This document shows, piece by piece, positions 9,531 to 17,670 of a DNA stretch of 64,000 nt. Source of the stretch: Paenibacillus sp. SYP-B4298. GTDB taxonomy: Bacteria; Bacillota; Bacilli; Paenibacillales; Paenibacillaceae. Numbering within the stretch: position 1 is the stretch's first letter; each line of letters starts with the position of its first letter. A model generated the notes under the pieces. It was not told where the DNA came from. It worked only from the letters and a program-made list of their open reading frames with translations, and did not search any database. A program made the position numbers and the translations under genes. Where the stretch lies: contig NZ_CP115484.1 of the NCBI RefSeq assembly GCF_027627475.1, forward strand, positions 6,180,501-6,244,500. Direction: 5' to 3'.

Positions 9531-9555
9531 GGACAGAGAGATTGGCACACAATGA

Positions 9556-9579
9556 AGGTGCAGCGTGCTGCGCCTTTTT
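9556..9579 (+). terminator. Terminator after yerB
   Basis: AGGTGCAGC and GCTGCGCCT form a short GC-rich hairpin with one G·T pair, followed by five T. Confidence 0.8.
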
Positions 9580-9688
9580 GTTATTCTGGAGCAGCTTGCA
9601 GTGCTGCCTTCTGCTGATGGACAGGGCATTGATTTGTTCGTTTGGTGTAAAAACAAGGAAATTATATTGTAAATCTCTGTTTTAGGTG

Positions 9689-9788
9689 TTAATAAAAAGT
9701 TTACACTGCGTTGACACTTGTCGGGAAAACTCGAAATTCACAGAAAATTTTTAGCTGGCGTTGACACTGGCTTAACAAATATAGTTTA
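9689..9788 (+). promoter_or_regulatory. PhoP-like direct-repeat boxes upstream of the phosphate transporter
   Basis: Three TTAACA-like hexamers occur at an exact 11-base period: TTAATA (9689–9694), TTTACA (9700–9705) and TTGACA (9711–9716). A second group has TTGACA (9761–9766) and TTAACA (9772–9777), followed by a weak AGTTTA (9783–9788). B. subtilis PhoP binds such hexamers separated by five bases. The downstream genes are a PhoU-like protein and a Pit transporter, so PhoPR control is a reasonable inference. The rest of the 366-bp gap holds only the yerB terminator. Confidence 0.55.
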
Positions 9789-9896
9789 AAGTATGTTAAG
9801 ATAAGTTTCGGCTGGTTAGCTTGGAAACAGGAAAGATCTGCCGATATTTTATGCTGAAAATTTATTCTATGCTCACTGCAAAGGGGATTTCTGAAG

Positions 9897-10508
9897 GTGA
9901 AGAAGAAAAAAAATATATTTTTCAAGACGCTTGAGGACATGGCGGATACGATTGTCGAAGCTGTCGAACATTTTTCGGCAAATGTAGCGAATCTGAAAGA
10001 TGTGACGGTATTCGCCAAGGAAATGAAGGAGTTCGAATCCAAGTGTGACCGGTATGTACATACGGTGCTGATCGAGCTGAACAAAACGTTCATCACCCCG
10101 ATCGAGCGTGAGGACATTATGGCGCTGACGACACTGCTGGATGATGTGCTGGATGGCATCGAGGCGTGCGCGTCCCGATTCGAGATGTATCAGATTCAGG
10201 AGCCGGATGAGTATGTCATTCTATTCGCAGATAATCTGGTGCGCAGCGCTCATCAGATCAAGAAGGCGATCTATCTGCTGAGCGAGAAGAAGCTGCTGGC
10301 GATCCGTGAACCGGCGATTGCCATCAACGAGCTGGAGAACCAGGCGGATGATCTGCTGCGCGTCTGTGTGAAAAGCCTGTTCGCTACGGAGAAGGACCCG
10401 ATTGAGCTGATCAAGCGTAAGGAAATCTACGAGCGGCTGGAGCAGACAACGGACTGTTGTGAAGATGTCGCTAATATGCTGGAATCAATTGTTATGAGAA
10501 ACAGCTAA
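9897..10508 (+). CDS. DUF47 (PhoU-like) protein partnering the Pit transporter
   Basis: This 203-residue all-helical protein belongs to the DUF47/YkaA family. Segments such as FSANVANLKDVTVFAKEMKE and LTTLLDDVLDGIEACASRFE are typical. The family is related to PhoU and is usually co-transcribed with low-affinity Pit phosphate transporters, probably tuning their activity at the inner face of the membrane. The start is a GTG preceded by AAGGGG ten bases upstream. The pit gene follows 19 bases later. The exact biochemical role is inferred from the family and context. Confidence 0.9.
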   Translation: MKKKKNIFFKTLEDMADTIVEAVEHFSANVANLKDVTVFAKEMKEFESKCDRYVHTVLIELNKTFITPIEREDIMALTTLLDDVLDGIEACASRFEMYQIQEPDEYVILFADNLVRSAHQIKKAIYLLSEKKLLAIREPAIAINELENQADDLLRVCVKSLFATEKDPIELIKRKEIYERLEQTTDCCEDVANMLESIVMRNS

Positions 10509-10527
10509 AAGCGAGGGGCAACCATTT

Positions 10528-11529
10528 ATGGATTCAGTTTTTATCATTATGTGTATTGTTGTATTCCTGGCGCTGGCGTTTGATTTTATTAACGGATTTC
10601 ATGACACGGCCAATGCGATTGCTACGTCTGTATCCACCAGAGCGCTATCTCCAAGGGTTGCGATTCTGCTGGCATCCAGCATGAACTTCGTCGGCGCGTT
10701 GACCTTCACTGGCGTTGCGAAGACGATCGGCGGCAGTGTAGCTGATCCGACTACACTAGTGCACGGCGAGCAGATCGTTATTGCGGCGCTGGTGGCGGCG
10801 ATTATATGGAACCTGCTGACATGGTGGTTCGGTATCCCGTCGTCGTCATCTCATGCGCTGATTGGCGCGCTCGCTGGTGCAGTTATCGGAGCTGCGGGAA
10901 TCGCGGGCATTAATGGCGGAGGGTTCACCAGCATTATTCAAGGCTTGATTCTGTCACCGCTGATTGCCTTCTCGCTCGGCTTTACAGTGATGTGGTTACT
11001 GAAGAAAATCTTCGCCAACAGCAGCCCGCATCTGGTCAACAAGGGCTTCCGTACAGGCCAGATTTTCACGGCGGCCTTCCAATCGTTCACGCACGGCACC
11101 AATGACGCGCAAAAGGCAATGGGGATTATCACCTTTGCCCTCGTCGCGGCCAAGGTGCAGGATAATCTGGATGTTCCGCTATGGGTCAAGCTGTCTGCGG
11201 CTACGGCGATGGCGCTAGGTACCTCGGTGGGCGGCTGGAAGATCATCAAGACGATGGGAACGAAAATCTTCAAGATTGAACCGATTAACGGCTTCGCGGC
11301 GGATGCTGCGTCTGCGGCGGTTATTCTGACAGCGACGTTAACGCACTTCCCTGTCAGTACGACGCATACCATTACGTCCTCGATTCTCGGGGTAGGCAGC
11401 GCCAAGCGCTTCTCCAGTGTGAAATGGTCGGTCGCTGGTCGGATCGTCATTGCGTGGGTCATTACGATCCCGATCTCGATGGTGCTGGGCGCGGTGCTGT
11501 TCAAGCTGATTGAGTGGATCTGGCTGTAA
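10528..11529 (+). CDS. pit: Low-affinity inorganic phosphate transporter, PiT family
   Basis: This 333-residue integral membrane protein has many hydrophobic helices and carries both PiT signatures. The first half shows DFINGFHDTANAIATSVSTR and the second half FTHGTNDAQKAMG, the inverted GxNDxxN-type motifs that form the substrate path. It should import phosphate, usually as metal-phosphate, coupled to the proton gradient. It sits in an operon with the DUF47 gene and ends at a strong bidirectional terminator. Confidence 0.93.
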   Translation: MDSVFIIMCIVVFLALAFDFINGFHDTANAIATSVSTRALSPRVAILLASSMNFVGALTFTGVAKTIGGSVADPTTLVHGEQIVIAALVAAIIWNLLTWWFGIPSSSSHALIGALAGAVIGAAGIAGINGGGFTSIIQGLILSPLIAFSLGFTVMWLLKKIFANSSPHLVNKGFRTGQIFTAAFQSFTHGTNDAQKAMGIITFALVAAKVQDNLDVPLWVKLSAATAMALGTSVGGWKIIKTMGTKIFKIEPINGFAADAASAAVILTATLTHFPVSTTHTITSSILGVGSAKRFSSVKWSVAGRIVIAWVITIPISMVLGAVLFKLIEWIWL

Positions 11530-11697
11530 GGTCGGGCGATCTCTAGGCAGCATGGCTTGTGAATTGTCGTGTATGAGCTGTGTACGTGTAATGCTGTGTT
11601 GTGCTAGATGGCGCTAGCGCTAGCGCATCATGTGGATGAGTTCGCAGTTGGCTGTATCATAGTTCGGCTGGCAGGTGCGATACGTTAGCCTCAGATC

Positions 11698-11743
11698 AGA
11701 AGCTCTCCCGAACGCCTTGTGGGTGTTCGGGAGAGCTTCTTTT
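11698..11743. terminator. Bidirectional terminator between pit and the convergent gene
   Basis: A perfect 16-bp stem (11698–11713 with 11725–11740) with T-rich flanks serves the plus-strand pit gene and probably the minus-strand gene ending at 11805. Confidence 0.85.
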
Positions 11744-11804
11744 GGGTGTATGATGTGGCGAGGAAACGCGCCATCATGATGCAAATGTAGAGGGGACTCT
11801 GTTG

Positions 11805-12311
11805 CTAGCGGCCGGAGGTTCGACGTCTCCTGTTGCCGCTGCGGCCTGCATTGCGTCGTCTTGTGCCGGATGGACGGCGAGCTGTGCCGGTGCCTCTGGG
11901 ACGACGTCTGCGGCGTGTTCTCCGTATCGGCTCGACCCATTCCTCATCGTCTGATGCGGTCGTTGTAGCTCCTTTGCCGAAGGTGCCCATAATGAGCTTG
12001 AACATCGGAGCCATCTGCTGAAAGCTGGAGACCATCTTTTGCACCTTGCCCATCGTGCTGACGATGCCGTCAATACCGCCCATGCGATCGATAAAGCCCT
12101 TGATGTCATTTAGCTTGTCGAGGGAAAAGGGACCCTTGCTCTCGCTCGGAATGAGCGAGGTGCTGCCAGATGCTGCCCCAAAGCCAACGTCTCCGCCTTC
12201 AGGGGACAGAGGGCCGCCAGAGGGGCCGGAGAGACCGGGAAAGGCGGATGTCTGCCCCATCTGATCCCGGCCATTATAAGTACGGTGAGCGTGCGGGTAA
12301 CGATACTTCAC
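11805..12311 (-). CDS. Hypothetical protein with hydrophobic helical core and Arg-rich tail
   Basis: This protein of about 168 residues is not assigned to a named family with certainty. A Gly/Pro/Ser-rich N-terminus is followed by a conserved-looking helical core, LNDIKGFIDRMGGIDGIVST then KVQKMVSSFQQMAPMFKLIM (about residues 65–110). The last 45 residues are strongly basic (RRTRRRRRPRGTGTARR), suggesting nucleic acid or surface binding. The core and basic tail recall the YqfQ/VrrA-like spore-associated proteins, but this is only a resemblance. The start is uncertain: the GTG at 12311 has AAAGG eleven bases upstream, and an ATG at 12260 is also possible. The gene is convergent to pit. Confidence 0.65.
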   Translation of the reverse strand: MKYRYPHAHRTYNGRDQMGQTSAFPGLSGPSGGPLSPEGGDVGFGAASGSTSLIPSESKGPFSLDKLNDIKGFIDRMGGIDGIVSTMGKVQKMVSSFQQMAPMFKLIMGTFGKGATTTASDDEEWVEPIRRTRRRRRPRGTGTARRPSGTRRRNAGRSGNRRRRTSGR

Positions 12312-12737
12312 TTCAGATCACGACCTTTGTGCAAAATTTTAAATACGGAATGAAGTCGTAGTGACAGACAGGTGTGACGCGGCGACGATCCATCCGTATC
12401 CGAGTGCTGTGAAAAAATCCGGTTATGCCCTGCTGCATGGCATTGGCATAGCCACCCTGATACTAATCTATGTGGTAGGCTAACATAAGGTTTGGACGGA
12501 TGCCCGGTTTGCGGTTTTGATTTCCTTTTTCTCTGTAAAGCGTGAATACGGTAATGGTTGAAAAATATAGGTATTGCTTATACAATGTAAAGAAGGAAAT
12601 CTGAAGGTGGGCCTTGGGAGAGGAACCGTTGGCTAACGAAGCCGGATGCGGGAACACTTGGCTGGATGCGGAGCGCAGCAGGCGGCAGAACAAGTCGTGT
12701 AAGCTGTGTTCACGCTTATATAGGGGTGAATTAGCGG
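12312..12737. other. Gap with yerC promoter and leader
   Basis: Apart from the promoter at 12558–12586, this 426-bp gap shows no firm gene. A 44-codon frame from TTG 12629 to TAA 12763, with GGAGAGG upstream, overlaps the start of yerC in another frame. It is too weak to call a gene. Confidence 0.5.
12558..12586 (+). promoter_or_regulatory. Sigma-A-type promoter for yerC
   Basis: TTGAAA (12558–12563) and TACAAT (12581–12586) are separated by 17 bases, leaving a leader of about 145 bases before yerC. Confidence 0.65.
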
Positions 12738-13028
12738 ATGCAATTGAAGAAGCTGAACGATAAGGCGATCGACCAGTTGTTTGAGGCGGTGCTAACGCTG
12801 AAGACAGTGGAGGAGTGTTATATATTTTTTGATGATTTGTGTACGGTCAATGAGATTCAGTCGCTGTCGCAGCGTCTGGAGGTAGCGCGTATGTTAGGCA
12901 AGGGCTCCACCTACAGCCAGATTGAGGCAGAGACGGGCGCGAGCACGGCAACGATCTCTCGGGTCAAGCGCTGCCTGAACTACGGCAACGACGGTTACAA
13001 GCTGGCTCTGGAACGACTGGAGTCCTGA
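12738..13028 (+). CDS. yerC: YerC/YecD-family TrpR-like DNA-binding protein
   Basis: This 96-residue protein shows the TrpR-like helix-turn-helix pattern: INEIQSLSQRLEVARMLGKG is approximated by VNEIQSLSQRLEVARML, followed by YSQIEAETGASTATISRVKR. The family (YerC/YecD) resembles the Trp repressor without a proven tryptophan site, and its regulon is not well known. AGGGGTG lies nine bases before the ATG. A CbiX-type chelatase gene starts two bases after the stop, so the two form a transcription unit. Confidence 0.9.
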   Translation: MQLKKLNDKAIDQLFEAVLTLKTVEECYIFFDDLCTVNEIQSLSQRLEVARMLGKGSTYSQIEAETGASTATISRVKRCLNYGNDGYKLALERLES

Positions 13029-13029
13029 C

Positions 13030-13827
13030 GTGGTGAAGGCGGGTGTGCTGGTCATAAGCCATGGCTCCAGGGAGAACGAATGGGTGAGGCGGATTGATGA
13101 GGCGGTAGCTCGCCTGCAATTGACGCAGCCGCTGCCCGTCGTATCGGCATTTCTGGAGATTGTGGAGGGGCGGCTTATTCAGGATGGCGTAGATGAGCTA
13201 GAGGCTGCGGGCGTGACCGACTTGTATGTACTGCCGCTCTTCGTCTCCTCGGGCAGCACGCATGTCGATGACATCGGCCAAGGATTCGGAGAACCAAGGG
13301 TGTCTGAGATTAGAGAAGGAGAGCTGGGCACCTTCACTGTCCGCCGCGCCAAGGTAGAGTACGGCGTACCCATCGACAATGACCCCTACATTGCGCAAAT
13401 CCTGTATGAGAACATCCGTGAGCTGTCTGTGGAGCCCCAGCAGGAGCAACTGCTGCTGATCGGTCACGGCAGCAAGGAGCCGGTGTTCCATAAGCGATGG
13501 CGGCATGGGCTTAGCCAATTGGCGGAGCAGGTGCGTGAGCTGGGCGGCTTTGCCGCGGCGCAGACGGCGATGCTGCTGCCTGATCAGGCAGCCTGTGTGC
13601 TGAGGGCGATGCAGCGCAAGCATCCAGGGCAAGCGGTGCTGGTAGCGCCGCTGTTTCTCAGCAGCGGTTATTTTACCAATCATGTCATTCCCAAGCGGCT
13701 GGGCGGTCTGGATTATCGCTATAATGGCGAATCGCTGCTGCCGCACCCGTATGTTACCCGTTGGATGGAGCAGCAGATCGAGAGCTGGCTTCAGCGTTTA
13801 TATGCCCAGGATGAGCATTTAGCTTAA
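13030..13827 (+). CDS. CbiX/SirB-type sirohydrochlorin chelatase family protein
   Basis: The 265-residue product is a two-domain CbiX protein. The metal-site histidines lie in GVLVISHGSRENEW near the N-terminus and LLIGHGSKEPVFHKRW near residue 140. Family members insert Fe, Co or Ni into sirohydrochlorin or related tetrapyrroles. The metal cannot be told from the sequence, and no siroheme or cobalamin genes are adjacent. The start is one of two adjacent GTG codons (13030 or 13033). The gene is coupled to yerC by a one-base gap. Confidence 0.85.
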   Translation: MVKAGVLVISHGSRENEWVRRIDEAVARLQLTQPLPVVSAFLEIVEGRLIQDGVDELEAAGVTDLYVLPLFVSSGSTHVDDIGQGFGEPRVSEIREGELGTFTVRRAKVEYGVPIDNDPYIAQILYENIRELSVEPQQEQLLLIGHGSKEPVFHKRWRHGLSQLAEQVRELGGFAAAQTAMLLPDQAACVLRAMQRKHPGQAVLVAPLFLSSGYFTNHVIPKRLGGLDYRYNGESLLPHPYVTRWMEQQIESWLQRLYAQDEHLA

Positions 13828-13893
13828 AGGTAGAGATCAGCGGTAGGTGTAACGCATCGGAATATAGGGATGGGCAATGAGGAGTGTGAGATC

Positions 13894-14808
13894 ATGGAAT
13901 ATAAGCGGGCGCGATTAATATATAATCCCACCTCAGGGCGCGAGGAGATGAAGCGGCGGCTGCCGGACATCCTGCAGCGTCTGGAGATGGGCGGCATCGA
14001 GACGAGCTGCCACGCGACAACTGGCGAGGGGGATGCTACGCGGGCGGCCACGGAGGCGATCGAACGCGGGTTCGATATGATCATTGCCGCGGGCGGCGAC
14101 GGCACATTATATGAGGTCATTAACGGAATGGCGGAGCAGGAGAGGCGTCCGCCGCTCGGTATTTTGCCATTGGGCACGACCAATGACTTCGCCAGGGCGC
14201 TAGGGATTCCGAAGCATTGGGAATATGCCTGCGATCTCATCATTCAGCAGTATACCCGGCTATTGGATGTGGGTAAGGTGAATAACGGTTACTTCATTAA
14301 TATTGCGGGTGGCGGGTCGCTGACGGAATTGACCTATGAGGTGCCAAGCAAGCTGAAGACGATGATTGGACAGCTCGCGTACTACATGAAGGGTCTGGAG
14401 AAGATGACCCGCCTGCGTCCGACGGAGCTGATCATTCAAGGCAATGGCTTTGAGACGATCCATGAGGAGATTATGCTGTTCCTGATCTGCAACAGCAACT
14501 CTGTGGGCGGCTTCGAGAAGCTGGCGCCAGAGGCGAAGCTGGATGACGGGCTGTTCGATGTCATCGTGCTGCGCAAGTGCAATCTGGCTGAATTTATTCG
14601 AATTGCCACGTTAGCGCTGCGCGGCGAGCATCTGAACGATCCGCATGTCATTCATTTCCGCACGGATGAGATGACGGTAACAACACCGGATTATGTACAA
14701 ATTAACCTGGATGGGGAGTACGGAGGCAATCTGCCAGGGGTATTCAAGGTGCTTCCATCGCATCTGCCGATCATTGTCGATGAATCGGGCGATTCCTCTT
14801 ACCGCTGA
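13894..14808 (+). CDS. dgkB: Diacylglycerol kinase (lipid kinase) DgkB
   Basis: This soluble lipid kinase phosphorylates diacylglycerol released in lipoteichoic acid synthesis and so recycles it to phosphatidic acid. The 304-residue protein has the normal length for DgkB (YerQ). The ATP-binding glycine-rich motif GGDGTLYEVING lies at residues 67–78, followed by LGILPLGTTNDFARALGIP. I chose the ATG at 13894, with GAGGAG upstream, because it leaves the expected MEYKRARLIYNPTSGRE start; the in-frame ATG at 13870 adds eight unlikely residues. It stands beside rlmCD, as in B. subtilis. Confidence 0.93.
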   Translation: MEYKRARLIYNPTSGREEMKRRLPDILQRLEMGGIETSCHATTGEGDATRAATEAIERGFDMIIAAGGDGTLYEVINGMAEQERRPPLGILPLGTTNDFARALGIPKHWEYACDLIIQQYTRLLDVGKVNNGYFINIAGGGSLTELTYEVPSKLKTMIGQLAYYMKGLEKMTRLRPTELIIQGNGFETIHEEIMLFLICNSNSVGGFEKLAPEAKLDDGLFDVIVLRKCNLAEFIRIATLALRGEHLNDPHVIHFRTDEMTVTTPDYVQINLDGEYGGNLPGVFKVLPSHLPIIVDESGDSSYR

Positions 14809-14926
14809 TGGGAGCTTGCTTCCTTGCAGGGGGCGAAGGGACCGTCATATTCGGCAAGAGGCTGGGGATGATACACTATAGAGCAATATCGTGCGGTTTA
14901 ACTTGGCAATAGAACGGAGCAGTAGG

Positions 14927-16480
14927 ATGAGCATACCTGTACAAAAAAATGATGTCGTCATCACCGATATTATCGGCTTGACGCATGAGGGCGAAGGGGT
15001 AGGCCGTGTGGACGGCTTTACCCTTTTTATACAAGGGGCGCTGCCGGGCGAGCAGGTGCAGGCGAAGGTGCTGAAGGTCAAAAAGCAGTACGGCTACGCC
15101 AAGCTGCTCACGACGCTGCAGGAGAGCCCGGACCGCGTAGCTGCTCCATGTGCGATCTATGCGCAATGTGGCGGCTGCCAGCTACAGCATATGAGCTATG
15201 AGGCGCAGTTGCGCTGGAAGCGGCAGCATGTTATCGACAGCCTGCAGCGGATCGGCAAGCTGCCGGTAGAGACGATGACGATCCATGACACGATCGGCAT
15301 GGAGGAGCCATGGCGTTACCGCAACAAGGCGCAGGTGCCGATCGGCATGACAGGGACAGGCGCTAGTGCTGTGTCGATGGGCGGTGTCTATGGCGGTCAG
15401 CAGGACGGGCGGAGGCGCGAGGCGGGTGAGGCGCGCGGAAGACGTGGCCGTGCGGCAGCTAAGCCGCGTCCGTATGAGCGAATGGGCAGCGGCCAAGGGA
15501 TAGGCGAGGGCGAAGAGCAGCAGGGAGCGCGGCTTATCGGCGGATTTTATGCGCGCGGCAGTCATCGCATCATCGATATGGATGAATGTCTGATCCAGCA
15601 TGAGCGCAATGATGAGGCGGTTCGTCAGGTGAAGGAGCTCGGGCGCCGTCTTGGCATTAGTGCGTATGATGAGGAGAGCGGCCGCGGACTGTTGCGCCAT
15701 GTGATGGTGCGCAGCGGATTCGTAAGTGGCGAGACGATGATTGTGCTAGTCACGAACGGCCCTCGCATTCCACGGCTGGAGGAATGGATACAGGGTATTC
15801 GGTCGGCGCTGCCTGAGGTGACGAGCATCGTGCAAAATATCAACACGCGCAAAACGAATGTCATCTTCGGCGATGAGACGAGGGTGCTATGGGGCAGCGA
15901 GGTCATCTATGACGAGTTGGATGGCATTCGCTTCGCGATCTCGGCACGCTCCTTCTATCAGGTTAACCCGTTGCAGACGGTGGCCCTGTATCGCAAGGCG
16001 GTGGAGTATGCTGGCTTGAGCGGCTCGGAGACGGTTATTGATGCGTATTGCGGCATCGGAACGATCTCGCTGTTCCTCGCACGGCAGGCGGGCAGGGTAT
16101 ACGGAGTGGAGATTGTGCCGGAGGCGATCGAGGATGCCAAGCGCAACGCTGCGCTGAATGGCATAGCCAATGCGGAATTCGAGGCGGGGGCGGCAGAGGT
16201 GGTCATCCCGCGCTGGCGGGAGGAAGGGATCACCGCCGACGTCATCGTCGTCGACCCGCCGCGCAAGGGCTGCGACCAGGAGCTGCTGGATACGATCCTG
16301 ACCATGCGCCCAGAGCGGGTCGTCTATGTGAGCTGCAATCCATCAACCCTGGCCCGCGACCTGCGGGTGCTGGAGGATGGGGGGTACCGGACTGTGGAGG
16401 TACAGCCGGTGGATATGTTTCCGTGGACGAGTCATGTGGAAAATGTCGCTTTGCTTGTTCGTAATGGAACAGAAGGCTGA
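14927..16480 (+). CDS. rlmCD: 23S rRNA (uracil-C5)-methyltransferase RlmCD-type
   Basis: This SAM-dependent TrmA/RlmD-family enzyme of about 517 residues methylates C5 of 23S rRNA uridines. An N-terminal TRAM domain covers about residues 5–70. Cys75, Cys81, Cys84 and Cys221 fit the [4Fe-4S] ligands, YCGIGTISLF is the SAM motif and Cys470 in VSCNPSTLARDL is the catalytic nucleophile. The start is the ATG at 14927 with GGAG seven bases before; a GTG at 14891 has no such site. An insertion of about 60 residues rich in Gly, Arg and Gln (about 140–202) lies between the iron–sulfur ligands and is unusual. Confidence 0.92.
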   Translation: MSIPVQKNDVVITDIIGLTHEGEGVGRVDGFTLFIQGALPGEQVQAKVLKVKKQYGYAKLLTTLQESPDRVAAPCAIYAQCGGCQLQHMSYEAQLRWKRQHVIDSLQRIGKLPVETMTIHDTIGMEEPWRYRNKAQVPIGMTGTGASAVSMGGVYGGQQDGRRREAGEARGRRGRAAAKPRPYERMGSGQGIGEGEEQQGARLIGGFYARGSHRIIDMDECLIQHERNDEAVRQVKELGRRLGISAYDEESGRGLLRHVMVRSGFVSGETMIVLVTNGPRIPRLEEWIQGIRSALPEVTSIVQNINTRKTNVIFGDETRVLWGSEVIYDELDGIRFAISARSFYQVNPLQTVALYRKAVEYAGLSGSETVIDAYCGIGTISLFLARQAGRVYGVEIVPEAIEDAKRNAALNGIANAEFEAGAAEVVIPRWREEGITADVIVVDPPRKGCDQELLDTILTMRPERVVYVSCNPSTLARDLRVLEDGGYRTVEVQPVDMFPWTSHVENVALLVRNGTEG

Positions 16481-16616
16481 GATGTCTTGATATATAAGGT
16501 TTTATGGGCTATATGACAGCCTGTGAAATCGGAGTGATACAGCAGGGTTTGGGGGCTGTTGATGTGAATTTATTCGACGTAAATAAAAGGAAGAAGATGC
16601 TGGAACCGGTGATATG

Positions 16617-16678
16617 CTCCCATCATAGTAGACAGTAGAAAAAACAAAAATTCTACTTTAACCATGATGGGAGTTTTT
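16617..16678 (+). terminator. Large hairpin followed by T-run
   Basis: CTCCCATCAT (16617–16626) pairs perfectly with ATGATGGGAG (16664–16673). A second stem, AGTAGA with TCTACT, lies inside it, and TTTTT follows. It could be a terminator or the end of a lost insertion element. Confidence 0.5.
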
Positions 16679-16927
16679 GTGATGTCGAAAAGAAGTCCAA
16701 TATCATTATTCCATTATGGTTCCTGCCGGAAGGTGGCACAATCTAACCCATACCGGAAATAGCCCCCTTAGAGTATATGTCATTTACGCTCCGCCGGAGC
16801 ATCCGTTCGGCACCGTTCATGCAACGAAAGCTGACGCTATGACATCTCATGAATCACGTTAAAGAGAACCATTCAAATCTGCACAGAATGATTACATGGT
16901 AGTAGACCTATCCAATAGAAGAAGTTT

Positions 16928-16973
16928 AAGTGGTGGAATATGATTCAGCAAGAATCGTGCTCCACTACTTTTT
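16928..16973 (+). terminator. Orphan terminator-like hairpin
   Basis: AAGTGGTGGA pairs with TCCACTACTT, with one G·T pair, and runs into further T residues. No gene ends immediately upstream. Confidence 0.55.
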
Positions 16974-17079
16974 GTGCATTGAGATGAAAGGCAGAGGAAA
17001 TGACTTCTCACTGCAACATGTGAGAGTCAACGATACATTTCATCCCGTACATTGCTCGAAAGGGAATTTTTTTAAAGTG

Positions 17080-17109
17080 TTGACACTGCGATAACATTTT
17101 GCGTATATG
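17080..17109 (+). promoter_or_regulatory. Promoter of the ars operon
   Basis: TTGACA (17080–17085) and TATATG (17104–17109) are 18 bases apart. The hexamers TTGACA and ATAACA at an 11-base period also resemble the PhoP-type boxes seen near 9.7 kb. Confidence 0.5.
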
Positions 17110-17172
17110 ATCAAGAAAGAAATAAGTAAATAATTATATGACTATTTACAAGCGCCGAAGGAGTGTGGGAAA

Positions 17173-17318
17173 ATGAAACGTGAAGTCAAACGGATTTATT
17201 TCCTTTGTGGGTAAAATCGTTGCCGAAGTCAAATGGCAGAGGCTTTTGCCAAGATTTATGGTGGAAGCATGTTGTGGTCGAAAGCGCGGGGAAAGGGATG
17301 GACATTCCCGTGACTTAA
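17173..17318 (+). pseudogene. Decayed arsenate reductase (arsC) fragment
   Basis: AAGGAGTG precedes an ATG whose frame reads MKREVKRIYFLCG and then stops at TAA. After the stop the same frame continues NRCRSQMAEAFAKIYGGS, the remains of the [13 protein letters not shown] active-site loop of low-molecular-weight-phosphatase ArsC. A frameshift then restores VVESAGKGMDIP, the next conserved piece, before a stop. The first cysteine remains, but the loop is broken by the stop and about 90 C-terminal residues are missing. It is therefore inactive, and an intact arsC lies 1.7 kb downstream. The fragment differs clearly in sequence from that copy, so it is an older or foreign paralogue. Confidence 0.85.
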
Positions 17319-17331
17319 AGGAGTGAGGCAT

Positions 17332-17655
17332 ATGAGCAAGCTGGAAGAAGTAGCGGATATCTTGAAGCTGTTGGGGGACCGAAACAGACTAACCATCGTC
17401 GCCTTGCTGCAAGTAAAGGAGCTCTGCGTGTGTGAAATCGTAGACATTTTGAAAACAAGCCAGCCGAATATCAGTCAACATATGCGCAAGCTAAGGGACG
17501 GAGGACTTGTCCAAGAGTCTCGCAGGGGACAATGGGTTTATTACTCGCTCTGTCTGGAAGACAAGCCTTATATTTTGGAGCTTCTAAAGGAAATTCCCTC
17601 GCAAGCGTCGCTGATGGATTCAACCGTTTGTGAAGCCAATGATTGCTGTACGTAA
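17332..17655 (+). CDS. arsR: Arsenic-responsive repressor ArsR
   Basis: This 107-residue winged-helix repressor of the ArsR/SmtB family should release ars operator DNA when it binds As(III) or Sb(III). Cys32 and Cys34 in KELCVCEIVDIL match the arsenic-site cysteines of the E. coli-type ArsR. The recognition helix follows in SQPNISQHMRKLRDGG. The start is the ATG at 17332 with AAAGGAG seven bases upstream; the GTG at 17323 is too close to that site. The C-terminal DSTVCEANDCCT adds three further cysteines that may contribute to metal binding. arsB follows 15 bases later. Confidence 0.93.
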   Translation: MSKLEEVADILKLLGDRNRLTIVALLQVKELCVCEIVDILKTSQPNISQHMRKLRDGGLVQESRRGQWVYYSLCLEDKPYILELLKEIPSQASLMDSTVCEANDCCT

Positions 17656-17670
17656 TTTGGGAGGATGCAT

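Larger units (their letters stand above)
16481..17172. other. Gene-free junction before the arsenic island
   Basis: About 690 bases without a convincing gene. The stretch contains a long hairpin (16617–16678), a terminator-like hairpin (16928–16973) and the ars promoter. An isolated GCTCCG/CGGAGC palindrome sits near 16790. The orphan terminators suggest that genes once here have been lost. Confidence 0.6.

Noticed and set aside
12629-12763. 44-codon leader peptide before yerC
   Set aside because: It has a TTG start, only a moderate ribosome site and no Trp-codon run or attenuator hairpins. Too weak to list as a gene.
16681-16760. Short frame beginning MSKRSPISLFHYGS after the 16.6-kb hairpin, as an IS transposase start
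   Set aside because: It stops after 26 residues and matches no transposase that I can recognise.
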